Source: Deltaproteobacteria bacterium (GTDB lineage: Bacteria; Myxococcota_A; UBA9160; UBA4427). Taken from it: DNA of 64,000 bases. The position numbers and the translations under genes were made by a program. A model generated the notes under the pieces. It was not told the origin of the DNA. It searched no databases and was given only the letters and a program-made list of their open reading frames with translations. Where the stretch lies: NCBI GenBank assembly GCA_016713665.1, contig JADJOR010000002.1, positions 310,001 through 374,000 of the forward strand, read 5' to 3'. Shown here in pieces: positions 43,043 to 50,418 of the stretch; position 1 is the first letter of the stretch; the number at the start of each line of letters is the position of its first letter.

Positions 43043-45139
43043 ATGGGCCAAATCTCACCGCTCCTCGCGCTGCAGATCGGGCTGGTCGCCGCCGGCGTCG
43101 CGGTCGGCGCATGGGTCCTCGGTGCACGTCTTCGCGGGAAGCGCCGGGTCATGCTCGGACTCGTGCTCGCCGTCGTCGGGATCGCCGCGGGATTCGCTCA
43201 TCTGGCGCGCCAGGCGGGCCGTGCTGCTTCGATCGAGGCTCTCGAGCAGGAGATCCCCGGCCGCGCGCGGCGCGCGGTGCAGGTCGATCCGAAGCAGGCC
43301 GCGTGGATCGGACGAGCGACCCCCGACGTGTCGGGGCCCGATCCGCTCGCCGGCTACGTCTCCTCCGACCGCTGCCGCTCCTGTCATCCCGGCAACTACG
43401 ACTCCTGGCATCGCAGCTACCACCGCACGATGACCCAGCGGGCGACCCCCGCCGCCGTCCTCGGGACCTTCACGGGCCAGACCCTCGAGGCGAAGGGGCG
43501 CAGCTACCGCCTCGAACGGCGCGGGGACGAGTACTGGGTCGAGATGGCCGATCCCGACTGGGAGGCCGAGCTGATGGCCCGCGGCGTCCGCCCGGACTCC
43601 GTCCCCGACGAGCGCGCCCCGCGTCGCTGGAAGCGCGTCGTCATGACGACGGGCTCGCATCACATGCAGACCTACTGGGTCGCGAGCGCCCGCGACGGTC
43701 GACTCTTCAACTTCCCCTGGCTCTGGCTCGTCGAAGATCAGCGCTGGATTCCCCGCGAAGACGGCTTCATCCGGCCGCCGGATGGCGCGCGCACCTTCGA
43801 CGTCTGGCACGACAGCTGTATCGAATGTCACGCCGTCGGCGGCGAGAAGGAGCAGGATCCGCGCACGGGCTGGAATCCGCGGGCGGCCGAGCTCGGGATC
43901 GCCTGCGAGGGCTGTCACGGGCCGGCGGAGGAGCACGTCCGCGTCAACCAGGATCCGGCGCGGCGCTATCGCATGCGCCTCGCCGACGAGCCCGATCCGA
44001 CGATCGTGAACCCGGCACGCCTCGACGCCAGGGACTCGTCGCAGGTCTGCGGCTACTGCCACGGGATCAACATGTGGAAGCCGGCTCCGCTCGCGAGCGG
44101 CGTCCGCTTTCATCCCGGCGACGACCTGCGCGAGACGCGGGTCGTCATGCGCGCGAGTGCGAAGGCCGCGAAGTCGACCGATTCCCTCGAACGCCACGAC
44201 TGGCCGGTGCTCATGAAGCAGCTCGAACAGGCGATGGTCGACAATCCGACCCTGCTCGAGGAGCGCTTCTGGCCCGACGGCATGGTTCGCGTGTCCGGCC
44301 GCGAGCACAACGGCATGATCGAGTCGGCCTGCTTCGAGGGCGGCAAGCTCTCGTGCCTCTCCTGCCACTCGATGCACGCGAGCGCCGATCCCGACGACCA
44401 GCTCGCGCGCGATCGCCAGCAGGATCGCGCCTGCCTGCAGTGTCATCCGACCTTCGACCAGGACCTCGAGGCCCACACCCACCACGCGCGCGAGTCCGTC
44501 GGCAGCCGCTGCCAGAATTGCCACATGCCGCATACGGTCTACGGCCTGCTGAAGTCGATTCGCAGCCACTGGATCGACAGCCCGAGCGCCGCGAAGACCC
44601 GCGAGACGGGTCGCGCGAACGCCTGCAATCTCTGTCACCTCGACAAGAGCCTCGGCTGGTCCGCGGATCGGCTCACGGCCTGGTACGACCAGCCGCGGCC
44701 CGAGCTCGCGCGCGACGAGGAGGAGATCGCCGAAGGCATCCGCTGGTCGCTCTCGGGCGACGCCCAGCAGCGCGCGATGATGGCGTGGCACATGGGCCAG
44801 CCCGATCCGAAGCGCGCCTCGGGCGATGCGTGGATGGGCTATTTCCTGGGCCATCTGCTCGACGATCCGTATCCGGCGGTTCGCTATCAGGCGGGGCATG
44901 CCCTCGCGCGGCTCTCGGCGGAGAAGCCGCTCGCCTACGACTTCCTCGACGCGCCGGCCGAGCGCGCGCGGATGCGGCGTGAGACGATGGCCTACTGGCG
45001 TGCGGCCGCCGAGGATCCGCGCGGGCGCGTCGCCGATCGCCGCGCGCGGCTGCTCGGCGCCGATGGGCGTCTCGCCGAGGCCGAGATCGAGCGCCTCGCG
45101 AAGGCGCGCGACGACCGCACGATGGATCTGCGGGAATGA
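43043..45139 (+). CDS. Membrane-anchored octaheme cytochrome c with HEAT-like C-terminus
   Basis: A 698-aa multiheme cytochrome. Two N-terminal hydrophobic segments (LLALQIGLVAAGVAVGAWVL and VMLGLVLAVVGIAAGFAHL) anchor it. Eight CxxCH heme-binding motifs follow in order: CRSCH, CIECH, CEGCH, CGYCH, CLSCH, CLQCH, CQNCH and CNLCH. The last about 150 residues lack hemes and look like HEAT-type helices (DAWMGYFLGHLLDDPYPAVR, YQAGHALARLSAEKP). The start AGYVSSDRCRSCHPGNYDSW resembles cytochrome c554/nitrite-reductase-like families; a periplasmic electron-transfer or reductase role is inferred and the active-site heme type is unknown. The gene's TGA overlaps a possible ATG of the next gene, so they are coupled. 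Confidence 0.93.
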   Translation: MGQISPLLALQIGLVAAGVAVGAWVLGARLRGKRRVMLGLVLAVVGIAAGFAHLARQAGRAASIEALEQEIPGRARRAVQVDPKQAAWIGRATPDVSGPDPLAGYVSSDRCRSCHPGNYDSWHRSYHRTMTQRATPAAVLGTFTGQTLEAKGRSYRLERRGDEYWVEMADPDWEAELMARGVRPDSVPDERAPRRWKRVVMTTGSHHMQTYWVASARDGRLFNFPWLWLVEDQRWIPREDGFIRPPDGARTFDVWHDSCIECHAVGGEKEQDPRTGWNPRAAELGIACEGCHGPAEEHVRVNQDPARRYRMRLADEPDPTIVNPARLDARDSSQVCGYCHGINMWKPAPLASGVRFHPGDDLRETRVVMRASAKAAKSTDSLERHDWPVLMKQLEQAMVDNPTLLEERFWPDGMVRVSGREHNGMIESACFEGGKLSCLSCHSMHASADPDDQLARDRQQDRACLQCHPTFDQDLEAHTHHARESVGSRCQNCHMPHTVYGLLKSIRSHWIDSPSAAKTRETGRANACNLCHLDKSLGWSADRLTAWYDQPRPELARDEEEIAEGIRWSLSGDAQQRAMMAWHMGQPDPKRASGDAWMGYFLGHLLDDPYPAVRYQAGHALARLSAEKPLAYDFLDAPAERARMRRETMAYWRAAAEDPRGRVADRRARLLGADGRLAEAEIERLAKARDDRTMDLRE

Positions 45140-45153
45140 CGGGAGAGGACGCG

Positions 45154-45603
45154 ATGACTGGATCGGATCCGACGCTCGAACAGACGGCGGCGAAGCATCT
45201 CGCTTTCGGTTGGTGGCTGGTCGTCGCGTCGATCGCCCTCGGGACCGCGCTCGAGGCCCTGCATGCGCTCAAGCTCGGGGTCTACCTCGACGTCGCGAAC
45301 GAGACGCGGCGGTTGCTCTGGACCCTCGCCCACGCCCACGGCGCGCTGCTCGGCCTCGTGCACGTCGCCTTCGCGACCAGCCTGCCGAAGCTCGCGGCGC
45401 TCTCGCCCGGTGGCCGCACGCTCGCCTCACGCGCGCTCGGGGCGGGCTCGCTGCTGCTGCCCGCCGGGTTCTTCCTCGGCGGCGTCTTCGTCTACGAGGG
45501 CGACCCGGGGCTCGGCGTCCTGCTCGCGCCGGTGGGCGCGGCGCTCGTGCTCGTGGCGGTGGTCGTGATCGCGCTCGGCGCGCGGAGACGCGGGCGCGCC
45601 TGA
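45154..45603 (+). CDS. Four-helix membrane protein coupled to the octaheme cytochrome
   Basis: About 149 aa from ATG 45154, which has GGAGAGGA at 45142-45149; ATG 45136 overlapping the cytochrome stop (ATGA) is an alternative adding 6 residues. Four hydrophobic helices are visible: AFGWWLVVASIALGTALEAL, LLWTLAHAHGALLGLVHVAF, ALGAGSLLLPAGFFLGGVFV and VGAALVLVAVVVIALGA. Histidines in the first two helices (LEALHALK, LAHAHGALLGLVH) could ligate heme b or metal, which would suit a quinol-oxidising membrane partner, but this is speculation. The family was not recognised. Confidence 0.75.
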   Translation: MTGSDPTLEQTAAKHLAFGWWLVVASIALGTALEALHALKLGVYLDVANETRRLLWTLAHAHGALLGLVHVAFATSLPKLAALSPGGRTLASRALGAGSLLLPAGFFLGGVFVYEGDPGLGVLLAPVGAALVLVAVVVIALGARRRGRA

Positions 45604-45655
45604 CGCGCCGGACGCGCGCCGAGTCGCTCGATGCGAGACGGCCCGGTGTGGGCGC

Positions 45656-46498
45656 TCACGCGCGCGGTTTCGACGAGCCGCTACCCGACGCGCCGCGATG
45701 CGACGCGCCGTTACGCGACGTGGAGCCGCCCGAAAGCCCGCCGTCCTGCTGCGCGCTCCCGCGCGCCGTCACCGCGCCGCGTCGTGCGGCGAACTCCGCC
45801 GTGTCGACCTGCCACGCGAGCGAGACCTTCTCCTCGAGCGCGAGCGCCTCGGCGAGGGACAGCCCCGCGCCGCGGTCGTAGAGATCGAGGGAGCCCACGA
45901 CCGCGCGGGCGTCGCTCGAGACGATGTCGGCCGCGAGCGCGAGCGCCTCGTCGCGCAGCCGCTCGTGGGGTACGACGCGGTTCACGAGCCCGATCCGCAG
46001 GGCCTCCGCTGCGTCGACGAAGTTGCCCGTCAGCGTCATCTCCTTCGCCTTCGCGAGCCCCACGGCCCGGGGCAATAGGGCTGATAGTCCCCAGCGCGGG
46101 AGCGCCCCGAGGCGCGCGTGGGTGTCGGCGAAGCGGGCGCGCTCCGACGCGACGATGAAGTCGCAGGAGAGCGCGATCTCGAGCGCCCCCGAGACGCAGG
46201 CGCCGTTCACCGCCACGACGACCGGCTTGCGCACGCTGCGCAGCGCGCGCCCCGGGTCCGTCGGCCGCATCGAAGTCCCCTGCGCCCCGACCTCGCGGAT
46301 GTCGACGCCGGCCGAGAAGACGGGATCGGTCGCCGTCAGCAACACGACGTCGACCTCGGGATCGGCGTCGACGCGGGCGCAGAGCTCCTCGAGGGCGAGG
46401 CGCATGGCGACGGTGAGCGCGTTCTTCTTCTCGGCGCGGTCGAGGGTGACGACGAGGACGCGGTTCGCGAGCTCGGTCCGGAGGCCTTCGGTCTGCAT
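45656..46498 (-). CDS. Enoyl-CoA hydratase/isomerase (crotonase) family protein
   Basis: A 280-aa crotonase-fold protein. ATG 46498 is preceded by GAGAGGA; the frame is open to 47059 only as a shadow of the next gene. Oxyanion-hole segments are FSAGVDIREVG and NGACVSGALEIALSCDF. The first catalytic glutamate (in GALEIAL) is present, while the second position, PE in rat mitochondrial hydratase, is His (FADTHARLG), so simple hydration is not assured. The last about 35 residues form a Ser/Gly/Arg-rich tail (SGGSTSRNGASHRGASGSG) that is unusual for the family. It follows the luciferase-like and Rieske genes on the minus strand, 47 bp after the former. Confidence 0.9.
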   Translation of the reverse strand: MQTEGLRTELANRVLVVTLDRAEKKNALTVAMRLALEELCARVDADPEVDVVLLTATDPVFSAGVDIREVGAQGTSMRPTDPGRALRSVRKPVVVAVNGACVSGALEIALSCDFIVASERARFADTHARLGALPRWGLSALLPRAVGLAKAKEMTLTGNFVDAAEALRIGLVNRVVPHERLRDEALALAADIVSSDARAVVGSLDLYDRGAGLSLAEALALEEKVSLAWQVDTAEFAARRGAVTARGSAQQDGGLSGGSTSRNGASHRGASGSGSSKPRA

Positions 46499-46545
46499 CG
46501 GGGATCCTCTCTTTCGCGAGCGCCTCGGCCGTCGCGCTTTCGGGC

Positions 46546-47469
46546 TCAGAGCCGCGCGAGCTGCCGCGGCCACTCCTCGGCGAGGATCGCGAAGCATTTT
46601 TCCGCGCGCTTCGGCCCGCCGAACAACGACAACACGACGTTCACCGTCGTCGCCCCCGCCCGCGCCCAATCCGGCACCGCCGCGAGGCTCGCCCGCAGAT
46701 CGGGCCTTCCGTCCGCCCCGGCGACTGCGTCGAGATCGCCCTGGATCCCGAGCCGCGAAGGATCGCGCCCCGCCCGGGCGAACGCCTCGCGGACGCGCAC
46801 GACGTCCGCTCGGAAGGGCTCGAGGGCCGAGTAGGGCGCGGGGATCCAGCCGTCGCCGAGCGACGCGATGCGCTCGAGGTTGCGCGCATGGAGCGAGCCC
46901 GCGAACCAGATCGGTATGCCGTCCGGCTGGATCGGCCGAGGCCGACACCAGATCCGCTCGAAGGAGAAGCTCTCCGACGAAAACGACCCCGGCGCGTCGC
47001 GCCAGAGCACGCGACACGCGGCCATCGTATCCGTCAGGATCCGTCCGCGTCGCGCCCACTCGACGTTCGACGCGTCGAGCTCCTCGCGCTGCCAGCCCGT
47101 CGCGACGCCGATCTCCATGCGCCCGTTCGAGAGGACGTCGAGGGTCGCGAGGGTCTTCGCGAGGAGCGGCGCGGGGCGCAGCGGCGCGATCAGGATCTTC
47201 GTCGAGAAGCGGATCCGCGTCGTCACCGCCGAGAGCGCGGCGATGAGCGTCAACGGCTCGAGCCAGGGCGTATCGGGCGGAAACGGAAAGGGGCCCCAGG
47301 GATAGAGATCGGTCCGCTCGCCCATCACGACGTGGTCCGTCAGCAGAAGGCGATCGACACCCGCGGACTCGGCCATCCGCGCCTGCTCGAGGAGCTGGGC
47401 GACGCCGGCCGGATCGGCGAGGCCGGGGCCGTAGGTCGTGAGGGTGACGGAGAGGGTGGGGCGGTTCAT
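46546..47469 (-). CDS. LLM-class (luciferase-like) F420-dependent oxidoreductase
   Basis: A 307-aa TIM-barrel flavin/F420-type oxidoreductase. It opens with TLSVTLTTYGPGLADPAGVA and has RLLLTDHVVMGERTDLYPWG, then STKILIAPLRPAPLLAKTLA, LDVLSNGRMEIGVATGWQRE and WFAGSLHARNLERIASLGDG, the ordered signature of actinobacterial-type F420-dependent LLM proteins. The cofactor could also be FMN. The start ATG 47469 overlaps the TGA of the Rieske gene (ATGA), so the two are translationally coupled and may act on one substrate. Confidence 0.9.
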   Translation of the reverse strand: MNRPTLSVTLTTYGPGLADPAGVAQLLEQARMAESAGVDRLLLTDHVVMGERTDLYPWGPFPFPPDTPWLEPLTLIAALSAVTTRIRFSTKILIAPLRPAPLLAKTLATLDVLSNGRMEIGVATGWQREELDASNVEWARRGRILTDTMAACRVLWRDAPGSFSSESFSFERIWCRPRPIQPDGIPIWFAGSLHARNLERIASLGDGWIPAPYSALEPFRADVVRVREAFARAGRDPSRLGIQGDLDAVAGADGRPDLRASLAAVPDWARAGATTVNVVLSLFGGPKRAEKCFAILAEEWPRQLARL

Positions 47470-48638
47470 GCGGGGTCTCGCTGCAGGCGCGCGTCGCTCG
47501 CGATCAGGCCCGCCAGCGTCTCATGAAAATGAACGACCCCGATCTCGGTCGTCCCGACGACGAGCTCCGCCGCCGCGCCCGCATCGAGCCCGCGCTGGAT
47601 CTTCTCCTGCATCGGAAAATCCTCCGCCCCCGTGACGCGCAGCTGGAGCGCGAAGGCGTCGTCGAAGCGCTTGCGCTCGCGCTCGTCGGCGACGGGGCGG
47701 GCCGTATAGAAGCGGGTCTCGACCCGGGCGCGGTTCGGCTCGGGAGATTCGAAGCGCCAGAGCAGCGCGTAGTCACGGGTCGCCGAGAGCAGCGCGTTCG
47801 GCGCGAGGTACCACTGGACCGTCGCGTGATCGACGAGCCGCCACGCGCGCTCGGGCTCGTCGCGGAGGCCGGCCAGGCTGCGGCGCGCGACCGGGAAGCG
47901 CAGATGCGGCCCGATCGGATCCGCGACCATCGGCAGCGAGAAATAATGCGGATGCACCGTCTCGCGGTGGAGCGAGAAGACGTGGAGCGACTCGAGGAAG
48001 GTCTCGAGCAGGAGCTTCCAGTTGGCGTTCCAGCTCGTCGTGCGCGCGTCGAAGAAATGGAAGCCCACGAGGCCGAGGGCGTCGAGATCCGTCGCGACGG
48101 CGCCGAGCCAGTCGGCGGCGTCGATCGGCGCGTCGCCCTCGGCGCGGACGAGAATGAGACCGTTCGCTTCACTGCAGGGCCGTAGCCGCAATCCGAGCTG
48201 CTCGCGGTCGCAGGCGGCATGGCCTGCCTCGCCGAGGGGGATCGCCGCGAGGGCTCCTTCGAGGTCGTAGGTCCACGCATGAAACGGACAGCGCAGGCGC
48301 CCGCCGGCGGCGAGGCCTGCGCCTTCGGCGAGGGGGGCGCCGCGATGGCGGCAGGCGTTCGCGAAGGCGCGGACGCGGCCGTCGGCGCCGCGCACGAGCA
48401 GGAGCGGAACGCCGCCGAGCTCGAGGGCGAGGAAGCGGCCGGGCTCGGGCAGGTCCGCCGAGAGGGCGGCCGCGATCGGGGCGCCGCGGAAGAGATGGCG
48501 GCGTTCGCGCTCGAGGTGGACCGGGTCCGCGTGGTGGGCGGCGGGGATGCGGAGCGGGGCCGGGGCCTCGTCGGTCGTGCCGGCGGCGAGGTGGGCCAGC
48601 ATGCGCCGGATCAGGGAGAGCTCGGCCGTGCGCTCCAT
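47466..48638 (-). CDS. Rieske-type aromatic-ring-hydroxylating oxygenase, alpha subunit
   Basis: A 390-aa oxygenase. ATG 48638 has AAGGAG about 9 bases upstream, so the longer frame to 48692 is rejected. The Rieske [2Fe-2S] site is CRHRGAPLAEG and CPFHAWTYDLEG (C-x-H, C-x2-H). The mononuclear iron site is LLETFLESLHVFSLH, giving the E/D-x2-H-x5-H-like spacing, with the interdomain acidic segment LGAVATDLDALG nearby. No beta subunit, ferredoxin or reductase gene is adjacent, so electrons come from elsewhere. The neighbouring F420-type enzyme and crotonase suggest a degradative route. Divergent from the lipoprotein at 48812. Confidence 0.93.
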   Translation of the reverse strand: MERTAELSLIRRMLAHLAAGTTDEAPAPLRIPAAHHADPVHLERERRHLFRGAPIAAALSADLPEPGRFLALELGGVPLLLVRGADGRVRAFANACRHRGAPLAEGAGLAAGGRLRCPFHAWTYDLEGALAAIPLGEAGHAACDREQLGLRLRPCSEANGLILVRAEGDAPIDAADWLGAVATDLDALGLVGFHFFDARTTSWNANWKLLLETFLESLHVFSLHRETVHPHYFSLPMVADPIGPHLRFPVARRSLAGLRDEPERAWRLVDHATVQWYLAPNALLSATRDYALLWRFESPEPNRARVETRFYTARPVADERERKRFDDAFALQLRVTGAEDFPMQEKIQRGLDAGAAAELVVGTTEIGVVHFHETLAGLIASDARLQRDPA

Positions 48639-48811
48639 GATCCGGCTCCTTCGCGACAGGGGGAAAGGGCTAGCAGATCGGCGAGGGCCCATCGAGCGCG
48701 CGCAATGTCCCGGAAGAAATCGTGAAGCGAGCGGCCTCGCGTCCGGCGATCTCGACGCGGGCCGCGGCCTCGCCGATCATCGGGCTCCGCTTCGTCCGGA
48801 AGGAGATCCGC

Positions 48812-50371
48812 ATGCGCGTTGCAATGGACCGTCTCTCGTCATTCGGGGGGCACGCACGAGGCATCGTCGCTCGTCGGACCGCACGCGCCGCGGTAGCGCT
48901 GATCACGAGTCTCGCCGCGGTATGGCTCGGGGGCTGTGCCTCGCGCTCGCCCGTGCGCCAGGAATTCGTCGAGGTCCGGACCGAAAATTTCGTCGTGACG
49001 AGCAGCCTCGATCCCGAGGCGACGCTCGAGTTCGTGCGCAGCCTCGAATACTTCCACGCCGGCCTGCGGGCGCTGCTCGGCCTCGAGAACGAGATCGTCC
49101 CGTTGGCGCCCACGCCGGTCTACGTCTTCGACGACCGCAGCTTTGGTCGACCCTTCGCGGTGAGGTCGCAGACTTCCTTTCTGCTCGACGAGGTCGAGGC
49201 GCCGGTCCTCGTCTTCCGCGGCGGTCGGGATTTCGCGGCGCGTGCGACGCCGGAGCTCCGCCAGCGCTTTGCGCAGCGCATGCTGCGCGACCGGGCGCCG
49301 GTCGAGCGCCCGCTCTGGTTCGAAGAGGGCGTCTCCCAGCTCGCCCGCTCGATGGACGAGACGGCGCGCGGGAGCCGCGTCGGCGCCATCGTGCCGGAGT
49401 TCAGGCAGGCGGTCCTCGGCTGGAAGCAGGGCGAGCTCGTCGCCAGCCTGAACCGCTTCGATCTCTCCGAGGAGACGCGGCCGGAGCGCGTGCGCTTCTC
49501 GGCCCGGGCCTGGGCGATCGCCCATACCCTCGAGTTCGCCGGGAGTCCCGCGTCGGCGACCCAGACCCGTCTCGACGCCTATCGCCAGGCCCTCGACGCG
49601 AGCGGACCCATCCAGCTCGAGCGGGCGCTCGCCGCGACCGGCCTCGACGAGGAAAAGCTGCAGAAGCAGATCTACAAGCATCTCGAGGTGCGTCGCCCGA
49701 AGGTCCGGCTGGTCGAGCTGCGCGGCTTCGACGTCGATCGCCTGAAGGCCGTCCCCCTCTCGCGCGGCGAGTCGACCGCGCGGCTCGGCGAGCTCGCGCT
49801 CCGGATCGGGAAGGCAGACCTCGCGGAGAAGGCCTTCGAGCTCGCCCTGAAGGCGGATCCGAAGAATCCGCGTGCCCGCCTCGGGCGCGCCGTCGTCGCG
49901 GCGCGCGCGGGGCAGCTCGACGCGGTCGACGCGACCTTCCGGAGTCTCGATCTCCGGCCGGACGCGCCGGCCGAATATCACGCGGGCGCGGCGGACGCCT
50001 ATCTCGCGGTGGCCCGCGCCAGCGACTCGGAAAGCGCGCGTCGCGGGGCGCTCGCGAAGGCCCGGGAGAGCTATGGCCACGGCGTGCGCGGTCCGACGCC
50101 CTCGGCGCGGTCCCAGCTCGGGATGGCGCAGACCTTCATCGAGCTCGAAGGCGAGGATCCCCGCGAAGCGATCCCGTGGCTCGATGCGGCCCGCAAGACG
50201 CGGCCGGGCTCCCTCGAGCTCGAGCTCTGGCAGGCCCGGGCCGAGGCCGGGATCGGTGAGTCGCGGCTTGCCCGGATCCGGCTGCGCAACGTCGTTTCGC
50301 GGACCCACGACCTCGATCAGGAGGCCGAGGCCCGCGCGCTGATCGACTCGCTCGGGCTCGAGGAGCGTTAG
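48812..50371 (+). CDS. Lipoprotein with a degenerate (pseudo)peptidase domain and TPR-like C-terminus
   Basis: A 519-aa lipoprotein. ATG 48812 is favoured by GGAAGGAG about 7 bases upstream; GTG 48722 is a weaker choice. The signal peptide ends in WLGGC. The next about 200 residues follow the DUF1570/gluzincin-like layout: FVVTSSLDPEATLEFVRSLE, TPVYVFDDRSFGRPF, and RPLWFEEGVSQLARSM, the usual downstream glutamate helix. At the expected HExxH the sequence is QRFAQ (49262-49276), so both zinc histidines and the catalytic glutamate are gone. The C-terminal half has TPR-like pairs (LGELALRIGKADLAEKAFEL, ALKADPKNPRARLGRAVVAA). Probably a non-catalytic binding protein at the outer membrane. Confidence 0.82.
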   Translation: MRVAMDRLSSFGGHARGIVARRTARAAVALITSLAAVWLGGCASRSPVRQEFVEVRTENFVVTSSLDPEATLEFVRSLEYFHAGLRALLGLENEIVPLAPTPVYVFDDRSFGRPFAVRSQTSFLLDEVEAPVLVFRGGRDFAARATPELRQRFAQRMLRDRAPVERPLWFEEGVSQLARSMDETARGSRVGAIVPEFRQAVLGWKQGELVASLNRFDLSEETRPERVRFSARAWAIAHTLEFAGSPASATQTRLDAYRQALDASGPIQLERALAATGLDEEKLQKQIYKHLEVRRPKVRLVELRGFDVDRLKAVPLSRGESTARLGELALRIGKADLAEKAFELALKADPKNPRARLGRAVVAARAGQLDAVDATFRSLDLRPDAPAEYHAGAADAYLAVARASDSESARRGALAKARESYGHGVRGPTPSARSQLGMAQTFIELEGEDPREAIPWLDAARKTRPGSLELELWQARAEAGIGESRLARIRLRNVVSRTHDLDQEAEARALIDSLGLEER

Positions 50372-50418
50372 GCCGGCCGAGCGCCCACCGGCGGGCTCCC
50401 GGCATCAGGCTACCGTCC

